From an uncultured Propionibacteriaceae bacterium (GTDB lineage: Bacteria > Actinomycetota > Actinomycetes > Propionibacteriales > Propionibacteriaceae): DNA of 64,000 nt. Made by a program: the position numbers and the translations under genes. Below, in pieces: positions 42,747 to 50,669 of this stretch. Under the pieces are notes generated by a model. The model had not been told where the DNA came from. It did not search any database and worked only from the letters and a program-made list of their open reading frames with translations. The stretch is taken from assembly GCA_938046585.1 (NCBI GenBank), contig CALIWR010000035.1, positions 14,581-78,580 on the forward strand, read 5' to 3'. Each line of letters starts with the position of its first letter. Position 1 is the stretch's first letter.

Positions 42747-43655
42747 ATGGTCATGACCTCACATTCCCCCTCGAACATCGTCATCCAACGCCCAATCACC
42801 CCTCTCACGACGTTGGTGGTGGCCGCGGCTGCCATCGTGATCACGCTGGTCAGTGCCCTGACCCCAGTCCTGTTGAGTCTCGTCCTGGTCGGGATCGCTC
42901 CCGACTTCACGAAGTCCATAAACAGCCCAGATGCCTCGATTGCGGTCGGCTTGGGAATCAAGGCGGCGATCACCGCACCGACGCTGCTGGTATGCATCAC
43001 CTTGTGCCTGACGATCGGTCGTCGCTGGTTCGGGATAGAACGCCGCAGCCTGGCATGGCGGTTCTCACCAGCAGCCCTCGTCTGGCTGCTCGTCATGATG
43101 GGGGTCGCCGGCTTAATCGCGTTCGGAGTCGGGCTACTCCAAGACCTGCTCCCGGCCACACTGCCCACCGACGCCGAGCCGGCCTGGCCATGGTGGGCGA
43201 AAGTCGTCAACACCATAATCTTGGCGTTCCTCCTGCAGGGCATCCCCGAGGAACTCATCTGGCGCGGCTGGGTGGTGGCGATCCTCGGTCGTCAGAAATC
43301 GACCTTCTGGATCACGGTCATCGTTTTCACCGCTCTCCACCTGATTTCCCAGGGCGGGCAGCGTACGCTGTTGGATCACCTGTTGTACCTGGCCACACCC
43401 TTCGGTCTCGCCGTCGCCGCGACCGCCGTACGATTCGCCAGCGGATCGATCTGGGCCGCGGTGGGGGTCCATGCCGGGCTCCACATGTCCTCGCTGGTAG
43501 ATACCGCCATGAACACCCCGAACAGTCCGGGAGTCTGGGTCGCCACCGGCTTCGGCTGGCTCCTCGTCGGCGGCGTCATCATGGTGCGGTATTGGGATCG
43601 GATGCCGTGGACCGATCCGCTACGCAGGAACCGTCGGGGCCGTTGGATGAGCTGA
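42747..43655 (+). CDS. CPBP-family intramembrane metalloprotease
   Basis: The 302-residue membrane protein has about seven to eight helices and the CPBP/Abi motifs: EELIWRGW (EExxxR), FTALHLI and GVHAGLHM. The family includes CAAX-processing proteases and putative bacteriocin-immunity proteins. TACCGT directly precedes the ATG at 42747, and a second ATG follows at 42753, so the transcript may be leaderless. Its 3' end overlaps the convergent kinase gene by 77 bases. Confidence 0.85.
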   Translation: MVMTSHSPSNIVIQRPITPLTTLVVAAAAIVITLVSALTPVLLSLVLVGIAPDFTKSINSPDASIAVGLGIKAAITAPTLLVCITLCLTIGRRWFGIERRSLAWRFSPAALVWLLVMMGVAGLIAFGVGLLQDLLPATLPTDAEPAWPWWAKVVNTIILAFLLQGIPEELIWRGWVVAILGRQKSTFWITVIVFTALHLISQGGQRTLLDHLLYLATPFGLAVAATAVRFASGSIWAAVGVHAGLHMSSLVDTAMNTPNSPGVWVATGFGWLLVGGVIMVRYWDRMPWTDPLRRNRRGRWMS

Positions 43656-44310
43656 CCGCGGCGCTCGGATCCGGAAGTTGTGCCGGGCCGGCACGGACCA
43701 CACACAGCAGCTGATCGGCTCCGCTCAGTCCGTCAACCACGATCTGGGCCCGATCCCAGGGGCGGGTCTCGGCCAGGAAGGGGTCCTCGAACCGGGCCCA
43801 GTCGTCCCAGAAAATCTCCGCCTCGGCCCGGTCACGGTCCGTGATGGTGATGTCGCGCTCGATACCTCGCCGCCGCCGGGTCAACGGCTGGTCGCAACGG
43901 ACCCACACCACCAGGTGGGCGTCGGCTGCGAATTCCGGCCGGGCCGCTCCCACCCCCTCGACCACCAGCACCGGGACTGGTGGTACCCGGATCGCGCCGG
44001 GACGTCCCTGGGCCTGCCAGCCGGGCGGGCGGTACCTGACCGGCTCGCCGCGACGCCACGGGTCGAGGATCCCGCAGCGCAACTGCTCGGCCCAGTTGAT
44101 CGGGTGCAGGTGCCAGGCGACGTCGTCGGTGTGCACCAGCCCGGCGCCCAAAAGCCGGGCCAGCCGCTCAGCGAAAGTAGTCTTGCCCGCGGCAGAACGC
44201 CCATCGACCAGCACTAGGTGCGGGCCGGGCCCGATGAGGTAGGAACGAGCCAGCTCAGCCAGCTGCGGATCAGGCATCCGACGCCACCCACTCAGGTCCG
44301 GCTCAGTCAC
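43579..44310 (-). CDS. P-loop kinase, uridine/nucleotide kinase-like
   Basis: The protein is 243 residues from GTG 44310, which has GGAGG five bases upstream; an ATG at 44322 is also possible. It has a P-loop VDGRSAAGKTTFAERLARLL, an acceptor-site HTDD and a LID-like arginine group (CDQPLTRRRRGIERD), the layout of small uridine-kinase-like enzymes. No specific substrate can be given. The last 45 residues are low-complexity (Ser, Pro, Asp) and overlap the CPBP gene on the other strand. Confidence 0.75.
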   Translation of the reverse strand: MTEPDLSGWRRMPDPQLAELARSYLIGPGPHLVLVDGRSAAGKTTFAERLARLLGAGLVHTDDVAWHLHPINWAEQLRCGILDPWRRGEPVRYRPPGWQAQGRPGAIRVPPVPVLVVEGVGAARPEFAADAHLVVWVRCDQPLTRRRRGIERDITITDRDRAEAEIFWDDWARFEDPFLAETRPWDRAQIVVDGLSGADQLLCVVRAGPAQLPDPSAAVSSSNGPDGSCVADRSTASDPNTAP

Positions 44311-44329
44311 GATCCCCTCCATTCACATC

Positions 44330-45025
44330 TCAGATCAGGGGCCACGGGTAGCCGTAGCCGGTGGTGTCGGTCGGGAACACCGGCCGCTGCAACAGCCACT
44401 GGGCACGCCGCCGTACGGCCTCGGTCTCGTCCTCGCTGAGCAGCTCAGCCACCGCGGCAGGGACCGTGGCAGCCAGCGGCTCAACCGCCGCCAGCAGGGC
44501 GGGGGCGATTGGCTCGCCGGCGAAGTCCCAGATCACGGTCCGCAGCTTATCCTGGGCGGCAAAGCACAGCCCCTGGTCGATCCCGTACACCCGCTGGTCA
44601 GCTCCGTACAAGACATGCCCGCTCTTGCGGTCGGTGTTGTTGGCCAGCAGGTCGAACAGGCAGATCATCCGCAACGCGTCGTGGGTCTCGGGATGGTCCT
44701 TCACGATTGAGAAGTAGTGTTCGCGCTGGTCGGCCTCGACGTACCATTGCACCGAGCCGACCCCGAGCGGGGCATCAGCCCGGATTGCGGTTGGCGGGAC
44801 CAGCGGCCAGCCGAGGTGCTGCGACAGCAGGTACGCGGCGCGTTCGCGCCGGTACAAGCCCGGCTCGAAGTCCCACAGCGGCCGTTCCCCCCGTTGTGGC
44901 TTGTAGATCCCGAAGCCGTTCTGCCCGCCTTGGGCCAGCTCGACCAGAAAGGTGGCATTGCTGCTGTCGATGACCTGCCCGACCAGGGTCATGGTGCCCT
45001 GCTCGAGCAGGGACAGCTGATCCAT
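44330..45025 (-). CDS. SCO1664-family protein (PI3/4-kinase-like fold)
   Basis: The 231-residue protein (ATG 45025, overlapping the DUF3090 stop as TGATG) belongs to the conserved actinobacterial SCO1664 family. Visible kinase-like features are GFGIYKPQRGERPLWDF with a conserved Lys, FDLLANNTDRKSGH as catalytic loop and GIDQGLCF with a metal-binding Asp. Its partner genes, a phosphomutase-like protein and DUF3090, lie upstream in the same order found across actinobacteria, frequently beside the mycothiol gene mshC. The biochemical role is not established. Confidence 0.88.
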   Translation of the reverse strand: MDQLSLLEQGTMTLVGQVIDSSNATFLVELAQGGQNGFGIYKPQRGERPLWDFEPGLYRRERAAYLLSQHLGWPLVPPTAIRADAPLGVGSVQWYVEADQREHYFSIVKDHPETHDALRMICLFDLLANNTDRKSGHVLYGADQRVYGIDQGLCFAAQDKLRTVIWDFAGEPIAPALLAAVEPLAATVPAAVAELLSEDETEAVRRRAQWLLQRPVFPTDTTGYGYPWPLI

Positions 45026-45525
45026 CAGTTCATACGGGGGCAGATGTGCCCGTCCGGGTCGATCGGGAACTGGCACCAGCGGCACAGCGGGCGGCCGCCA
45101 GCAACCGCGGCCTCGCTGCGTTCGCAGAAGGCGAACGCCTGCGGCAGCGACAGCAGCAGCCGGACCCGGCTCAGCGCCGGGTCGGAGACCAGCTCGCCCT
45201 GCTCGTCCACGGCGCCGGCCTCATCCAGCTGCACCAGCACCCGCTGCTCGTCGGGCAGGTAGCCCAGCCCGACCTGGCCGAGCACGAAGACCGGATCGAA
45301 AGGCGGCCCGATCGGGTCGGTCACCCCAGTCAGCTCCTGTCCCGGCTCGACGACGTCGGCCAGTACCCGCCGCAGGTATGCCGCGATCGCCTGCGCCTGC
45401 TGTTTCTCACACTTCACCGTGACCCGCTGGCCGGCGGCGATGCACTGCAGCAAGAAGATCCGCTGCCCGGGCTCCCCGAGCGCGCCGGCGGTGAAGGTGT
45501 CCACCTGGTTGAACTCCACGTACAT
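45025..45525 (-). CDS. DUF3090 family protein
   Basis: The 166-residue protein matches the DUF3090 pattern: FLLQCIAAGQRVTVKCEKQQ near the start and a C-terminal zinc-ribbon-like block with Cys in FCER, LCRWCQFPIDPDGHICPR. Four Cys plus His could bind a metal. It lies between the phosphatase and SCO1664 genes in the conserved three-gene operon. Function unknown. Confidence 0.88.
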   Translation of the reverse strand: MYVEFNQVDTFTAGALGEPGQRIFLLQCIAAGQRVTVKCEKQQAQAIAAYLRRVLADVVEPGQELTGVTDPIGPPFDPVFVLGQVGLGYLPDEQRVLVQLDEAGAVDEQGELVSDPALSRVRLLLSLPQAFAFCERSEAAVAGGRPLCRWCQFPIDPDGHICPRMN

Positions 45526-45536
45526 GCCGAATCACC

Positions 45537-46175
45537 TCACGAGGCTTTAAGTTGGGCGAGCGAATCGCCGGTCGAGTTGACGGCCCAGACCGTCGGGGCC
45601 CCAGTCGACGGGTACGCGATGACCGACACCGAGCAGGGGCTGACCACGATCCGCTGGAACAGGTCGAGGTGGACGCCCAGCGCGTACCCCAGGGCCGCCT
45701 TGATCGGGTCGGCGTGGCTGAAGCACACCACGACACCCTCCCGGTGCCGGGTCCGCAGCACATCCAGGGCGCCGACGATCCGTTGCTGCATCTGGGCGAA
45801 GCTTTCCCCGTTGGGGAACCGGAACGTCGACGGGGCCTGCTGCACGGTGGCCCACTCCGGTCGTACGGTCAAGCGGGCTAGTTCAGCTCCGGTCCAATCA
45901 CCAAAATCGCATTCCAGCAGCCCCGGTTCCAGGACCGGGTCCAGCTCCAGCAATTCGGCGGTCGCGGCGGCGGTCTGCCGGGCCCGTTCCAGCGGCGAGG
46001 TGTAGATCGCGCTGACCGGCAGGTCGGCTAGCCGTTGGGCCACCGCGGCTGCCTGCCGCTGCCCCTGCGGCGACAAGTCCAGGCCAGGAGCCCGGCCCGG
46101 CAGCACCTGCCCGGTGGTCGGGGTCTGCCCGTGTCGGACCAGCAGCAGCAGCGTCGGCCGTGGTGTCGTCTCCAT
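45537..46175 (-). CDS. Histidine phosphatase superfamily protein (MSMEG_4193-type)
   Basis: The 212-residue protein carries the phosphohistidine motif LLVRHGQTPTTGQ, the TSPLERARQTAAAT block and the second His in VVVCFSHADPIKAAL. In this group the gene is always with DUF3090 and SCO1664-like neighbours, as here. ATG 46175 has GGAG upstream; GTG 46184 would add three residues. The substrate is unknown. Confidence 0.9.
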   Translation of the reverse strand: METTPRPTLLLLVRHGQTPTTGQVLPGRAPGLDLSPQGQRQAAAVAQRLADLPVSAIYTSPLERARQTAAATAELLELDPVLEPGLLECDFGDWTGAELARLTVRPEWATVQQAPSTFRFPNGESFAQMQQRIVGALDVLRTRHREGVVVCFSHADPIKAALGYALGVHLDLFQRIVVSPCSVSVIAYPSTGAPTVWAVNSTGDSLAQLKAS

Positions 46176-46342
46176 CTGCTCCACCCTACTGGCGCAGGTC
46201 GCACCCGACGGGCGATCCGCGACTGCCGTTGTGCGATGCGCTGCCCTGCACAGCTGCGGGCCGACCCAGCTGCCGAGCCCCGATCCGAGCCGCCTGATCC
46301 TGGTTGGGCCCGTCGTTGTGCACCGCTTCGTACACTTCCGGC

Positions 46343-46873
46343 ATGATCATGGGCGCACTTCGGGGCTTCGCGATCGCGAGCGGTATCGGGTATCTAGTCT
46401 CCAAGACCATCACGGGCATCGATCACCGATTCCAGGCCCGCAACAACGAGCGCAAGGCTGGCGACAGTGGGCCGGCGAGTCCAGAGCAACGCCAGGCCGC
46501 GGTCCAGGCCTACCTAGACGCGCAGATGGACCCAGATCGGGCCTTCGAGGTCCCGCTGGCCGAGACCGCGGTACGGCTCACCAACGCGATCCCCACCGGG
46601 TATGGGCGCGAGTACCTGCAATGGGACCTGCATCTCCACCTGCCGTATCGGCTGATCGGCGAGGTGGAGATCCTGGAGTGGACCGTGGGGCTGCCTGAAG
46701 ACCCGGATCGGATCCGGGTCCGCCACCGGTTGCGGCCCAAGATCGGGCCGGTACTCGAGGTGACCACCGAGGCTACGGTGCCGTCTGACGGTCTGATCCA
46801 TCGCATCGAGAGCCGGGTCAGTCGTGCCCCGCAACCGCGCCCGGATAACCCTTTGCCAGAGGATCCTTCGTAG
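46343..46873 (+). CDS. Hypothetical protein with N-terminal hydrophobic segment
   Basis: I do not recognise this 176-residue protein. A short Gly-rich hydrophobic segment (GALRGFAIASGIGYLVSKTI) could be a membrane anchor; the rest is polar with a beta-rich middle (LHLHLPYRLIGEVEILEWTVGLPEDP) that looks like a small sandwich domain. It has no clear ribosome site, and ATG 46349 would also work. It is divergent from the phosphatase gene and followed by a 147-base gap with no gene. Confidence 0.6.
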   Translation: MIMGALRGFAIASGIGYLVSKTITGIDHRFQARNNERKAGDSGPASPEQRQAAVQAYLDAQMDPDRAFEVPLAETAVRLTNAIPTGYGREYLQWDLHLHLPYRLIGEVEILEWTVGLPEDPDRIRVRHRLRPKIGPVLEVTTEATVPSDGLIHRIESRVSRAPQPRPDNPLPEDPS

Positions 46874-47020
46874 GCTTGACGGGCACTTTCACCCCGCCTC
46901 ACGGTTGACTTTGAGGTACCGGTACGGTCGTCTACGAGACACCCCGGGCCCTTCGGCCACTCGTCCCCCGGACTACGTTAGGGCCGTGGTGTAAGGGTTT
47001 TGGGAGCACGCGGAGGGATT

Positions 47021-47401
47021 GTGGACGTACACATCGCCAAGCTGCGAGAGGCGATTCGGTACGGGGAGTCCCAGTTCGGCGACGGGATGCTGAGCTTCGG
47101 GATCTACGACGCTAACACCGGACTCGAGATCATCGCCCACAATCCCCGGCCTCAGGCCGGGGCCGCGTTCTCGGACCTGATCACGACCATGAACACCAAG
47201 TTCGCCCAGGCCGACATCCTGCCCCCGATCGGAGACTACTACCTGGTCCGTCTGGCTGAGGGGCGGCTGGCGGTGGTGCTCTGCTTCAGCGCTGTCCTGC
47301 AGGGCCTGCTGCTGGTGGATGTCTCACTGGTCAGTATCGGAGCGGTGGTGTCGATGGTGATCCCGCGGCTGCTGGAACTCGGGCGGCAGGCGATCGCATG
47401 A
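47021..47401 (+). CDS. Predicted roadblock-like small protein
   Basis: The 126-residue protein (GTG 47021, with GGAGG four bases upstream; a TTG at 47000 would add seven residues) has no family that I recognise firmly. The order of helix, strands and helix (LREAIRYGE, LSFGIYDANTGLEIIAHNP, YYLVRLAEGRLAVVLCF, GLLLVDVSL, IPRLLELGRQ) suggests a roadblock/LC7 (MglB-like) fold. The first 140 residues of the next gene have a similar layout, so the two look like paralogous domains. Roadblock proteins dimerise and partner small GTPases; no GTPase is in this window. Confidence 0.6.
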   Translation: MDVHIAKLREAIRYGESQFGDGMLSFGIYDANTGLEIIAHNPRPQAGAAFSDLITTMNTKFAQADILPPIGDYYLVRLAEGRLAVVLCFSAVLQGLLLVDVSLVSIGAVVSMVIPRLLELGRQAIA

Positions 47402-50355
47402 CATTAGTTGATCTATCCGCGATTCACAATGCCTTAACCGCTGCGATCAAGGCCTTGGATCCGCCGCCGCTGGCCTGTATCGCCTGGGATGCGGCGACTT
47501 CTCGGGAACTCGATTCGATGCACCCCGAGCAGGGCCTGAGTGAACTGCTGCAAGGGGTGATCGACGATCTGGACACGGTCTTAGAGGACTTGGCACTGGG
47601 TTACGTCGACCGCTTCGCGCTGATCCAGCATGCCCAGACTGACCAGGGGGTACGAACCGCGACCGTCCTGATCCTGGTGCAGTCGGTCACGGTCGCCATG
47701 ACCGTGGATGTGGCGACGCTGAACCTCGGAATCCTGTTCAACAAGGTGATCCCGACTTTGGAGCGGCAGGTGGCCGAGGCCCAGGGGGCCGCTCCCGCTG
47801 CCACCGTCAAAGAACACCGCCCGGCCCGCAGCCCAGCATCGGCGAGTTACGGGATGCCCAGCGCCCCCAGCGCGGCGTATTCGTCGCAGACTGCCTCAGC
47901 CCCGGCCAGTTCCGCCTCCGCGGCCGTCTACCAGCCCGCACCCCGTACCACCGAATCAGCGTCAAGCCAGCCGGATCCGGTTCCGGAGTCGAATTGGGCC
48001 CCACGCCTCGATCCTGCCCCGGAGTCCGGCTGGGCCCCACGCCCCGATCCTGCCCCGGAGTCCGGCTGGGCCCCGGCCGGACGCTCCCCGGCGCAGCCGC
48101 CCGAACCGTCGAGGTCCGGCTGGGCCCCGGCCCCGGTGGCGCCATTCTCGGCCGTACCACCCCCCGCGGCAGGACCCCAACAGGCTCAGCAGCCCCAGCC
48201 TCAGCAGACTCCTAGGCGGATCGCCGCGTCGGGTACTGGTGCAGTCTTCCCGCCGGCGCGCGCCGGCCAGCCCGTTGTCGGCGGCCCGGCTCCCGAGATC
48301 AGCCCCCGGCGCCGGGCCGACGATCCGCCGCCCGCGCTGCGCCCGTCCAGCCAGCCGGGCTGGGCTGAGGCGACGCGACCCGGCGGGCACGCCGGCGATT
48401 CCCCTTTCGAGCCGCGTCATTCGCCAGGGCGGCCCGCGGATGCCAGCGCCTCTGGCTATGCCCCAGGCTGGCCCGCCCAGCTACCACCCCCGTACGAGCC
48501 GGGCCACCCGGCGTACGAGCAACGACCCGGCTATGAACGTCAGCCCGTACCACCGGGTTATCCCACTTCCCGAGCCTCGGCGTACGACCCCCCGGGCTAC
48601 CCGACGTCAAGCGCCTCCGCGTACGATCAGCGTCCCGGTCCCCCGCCTGGGTACGGGTACGAGCGCCAGCCTGGGCCACCTCCGGGATACCCCTCCTCGA
48701 GCGCCTCGGCGTACGATCATCCGGGTTACCCGACGTCAAGCGCTTCCGCGTACGACCACCCCGGCTACCCCCGTTCGAGTGCCTCGGCGTACGACCACCC
48801 CGGCTACCCCCGTTCGAGTGCCTCGGCGTACGACCACCTGGGTTACCCGACGTCAAGCGCCTCCGCGTACGACCGGCCCGGCTACCCCAGCTCGAGTACC
48901 TCAGCGGGTTACCCGACCTCTAGCGCCTCGGCGTACGACCGGCCCGGCTACCCCGCCTCCAGCAGCTCCGCGGGCTACCCGACCTCCAGCAGCTCCGCGT
49001 ACGATTTGAACGATCGACAAGGTTCCGGGCCGCGGCATTCGGCCTCAGGAACGGAGCTGTTCGAGCCGAGGTCCAGCAGCAACCGGCTCTGGAACGCGGT
49101 CAAGCGGGGGTCGCGGTCGCTATTTGGGAGGGGCGCGATCCCGGCGGCCAAGACCCCAGCAACCCTGACGGCGGCCTTGACCCAGCACCTGGGCGATCTG
49201 CGGTCAAAGCGGAGCAATGTGCCGCCGGCGGTGACCGCGGACCTGCTGGCCGATGCCCTGCGCAGCATGGCGAAGGCTGAGCTGGACCTGCCGCCGGGTC
49301 TGCTGGAGGACTTCACTCTCGCCGCCCGCGAATACCCCCAGATCGGCGAGGCGCTGTCGGTGATCCTCGGCGAGGCCCCGGCCGAGCCTGAGCAGCAGCC
49401 CGAACCACCGCTCGACACCCGGCTGTGGACCCTCGGGGACGTGAGCCAACGGCAGGAATACCTGCGGGGTCTACGACAGCGGGACCCCATCGCGGCCCGA
49501 GATCTTGTGGTCCGGTCCTGGCCCTCGTTGCTGATTGACGAGAAGGAAGCCTTCATTCAGGTGATCGCCGATCACCCGCAGCACCGCGACCAGCCGCTAC
49601 TCGAGTTGGCATACGCGGACCCGTCCGGCAATGTCCGGGCCGCAGCCCGGTCCGGGCTGGCGCATCTGCCCGATTCCTCGTACGCAAGCCGGATCCGGGA
49701 CCTGGCCGCCGAGGCCGTCAGCGTCAGCAATGGCCACCTGCGGACCCTCTACCCGCAGCAGGTGGATCCGCGTGACGGCCTTGACGACATCCCGTACGCC
49801 GCCGATCCGGGCGCGACCAGGCTGAATGCGGTAGTAGCGGCGCTGCCGCCGAGCGCCTGGGAATGGCTGATCGGCTGCCCGGCGCCGGAGCTGGCGGCGC
49901 TGCCCGGCGCGCACGAGATCGGGCCCGGGTTGGAGGCCGCCGCGATCCGCTACGAGGACTCGGCCCTGGCCGATGCCCTGCTCCAGGTCGGCCGGGCCTC
50001 CCCCGATCTGGTCACCACCGCATCCCCGGTGCAGCAGACCCTGGTCGCAGCCGGCTCCGATGGGCTGCCCGACTGGTACGCCGACGCGGTCGAGTCCTGG
50101 CCGCAGCCCTGGCCGAACCAGCTGGCGGGCGTCGTCTCGCGCTACCTGCTGCAAGAGTTCGGGCATGTCCCGCTACGGCTTTGGTTGACCTTCGCGGCCC
50201 GGGTCCCCGACCACCAGTGCGCCGAGATGGCGAACCGGCTCCGCGACGGAATCCCCGAATACGCCCCATCCCAGCTCACCCGGATGATCCGCCAGGTGGC
50301 AGCCCTGATCGCCACCCGGGCCACGGTCTGGAATAGCACCCGCCACGCCCGCTGA
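47398..50355 (+). CDS. Large protein: roadblock-like domain, Tyr/Pro/Ser repeats, helical-repeat C-terminus
   Basis: The 985-residue protein starts at an ATG overlapping the previous stop by four bases. Residues 1-135 form a second roadblock-like domain. Residues 140-385 are Pro/Ala/Ser-rich. Residues 387-537 consist of about 11 copies of a GYPTSSASAYD-type unit. The C-terminal 400 residues are helical with HEAT-like pairs (DPIAARDLVVRSWPSLLIDEKE; AYADPSGNVRAAARSGLAHLP), resembling DUF5691-type proteins. No signal peptide or membrane helix is seen. The combination suggests a cytoplasmic scaffold; no known family covers it whole, as far as I can tell. Confidence 0.75.
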   Translation: MTLVDLSAIHNALTAAIKALDPPPLACIAWDAATSRELDSMHPEQGLSELLQGVIDDLDTVLEDLALGYVDRFALIQHAQTDQGVRTATVLILVQSVTVAMTVDVATLNLGILFNKVIPTLERQVAEAQGAAPAATVKEHRPARSPASASYGMPSAPSAAYSSQTASAPASSASAAVYQPAPRTTESASSQPDPVPESNWAPRLDPAPESGWAPRPDPAPESGWAPAGRSPAQPPEPSRSGWAPAPVAPFSAVPPPAAGPQQAQQPQPQQTPRRIAASGTGAVFPPARAGQPVVGGPAPEISPRRRADDPPPALRPSSQPGWAEATRPGGHAGDSPFEPRHSPGRPADASASGYAPGWPAQLPPPYEPGHPAYEQRPGYERQPVPPGYPTSRASAYDPPGYPTSSASAYDQRPGPPPGYGYERQPGPPPGYPSSSASAYDHPGYPTSSASAYDHPGYPRSSASAYDHPGYPRSSASAYDHLGYPTSSASAYDRPGYPSSSTSAGYPTSSASAYDRPGYPASSSSAGYPTSSSSAYDLNDRQGSGPRHSASGTELFEPRSSSNRLWNAVKRGSRSLFGRGAIPAAKTPATLTAALTQHLGDLRSKRSNVPPAVTADLLADALRSMAKAELDLPPGLLEDFTLAAREYPQIGEALSVILGEAPAEPEQQPEPPLDTRLWTLGDVSQRQEYLRGLRQRDPIAARDLVVRSWPSLLIDEKEAFIQVIADHPQHRDQPLLELAYADPSGNVRAAARSGLAHLPDSSYASRIRDLAAEAVSVSNGHLRTLYPQQVDPRDGLDDIPYAADPGATRLNAVVAALPPSAWEWLIGCPAPELAALPGAHEIGPGLEAAAIRYEDSALADALLQVGRASPDLVTTASPVQQTLVAAGSDGLPDWYADAVESWPQPWPNQLAGVVSRYLLQEFGHVPLRLWLTFAARVPDHQCAEMANRLRDGIPEYAPSQLTRMIRQVAALIATRATVWNSTRHAR
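48555..49007 (+). repeat. In-frame tandem repeat encoding GYPxSSASAYD units
   Basis: About 11 imperfect 33- to 42-base units, each containing a GCGTACGA core, encode Tyr/Pro/Ser-rich peptides within the large protein. Third-position changes between copies suggest selection on the peptide. Such tracts are prone to copy-number change. Confidence 0.85.
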
Positions 50356-50386
50356 GGATGGCCTGCTAGACTTTCTTCCACGACCA

Positions 50387-50459
50387 GCACTCGTGGCTCA
50401 ATGGATAGAGCAGCTGACTACGGATCAGCAGGTTGGGGGTTCGAGTCCCTCCGAGTGCG
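50387..50459 (+). tRNA. tRNA-Arg (ACG)
   Basis: A 73-base cloverleaf with seven-base acceptor arms (GCACTCG with CGAGTGC), the loop CTACGGA giving anticodon ACG, and a T-arm with GGTTCGAGTCC. The 3' CCA is not encoded. The 210 bases from here to pckG hold no gene I can support. Confidence 0.95.
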
Positions 50460-50669
50460 CTTGAGCGGCTAGACGATGCAGTCTGCCATCCCAGAGGTTC
50501 AGCGAGATTACCGTTGTCCTTGAACGCAGCTGGAGTCTTCGGCTCCGCACGACCAGCTAGCGCATCACCTGAGCCGGATGTCGGTCTGCCTGCTGTGGGT
50601 CTGGGGCGACCACCTAGCATGAGCGGCAGCAGATACGAACGAGAGATCCCTCGAGGATGAGGAGGACGG

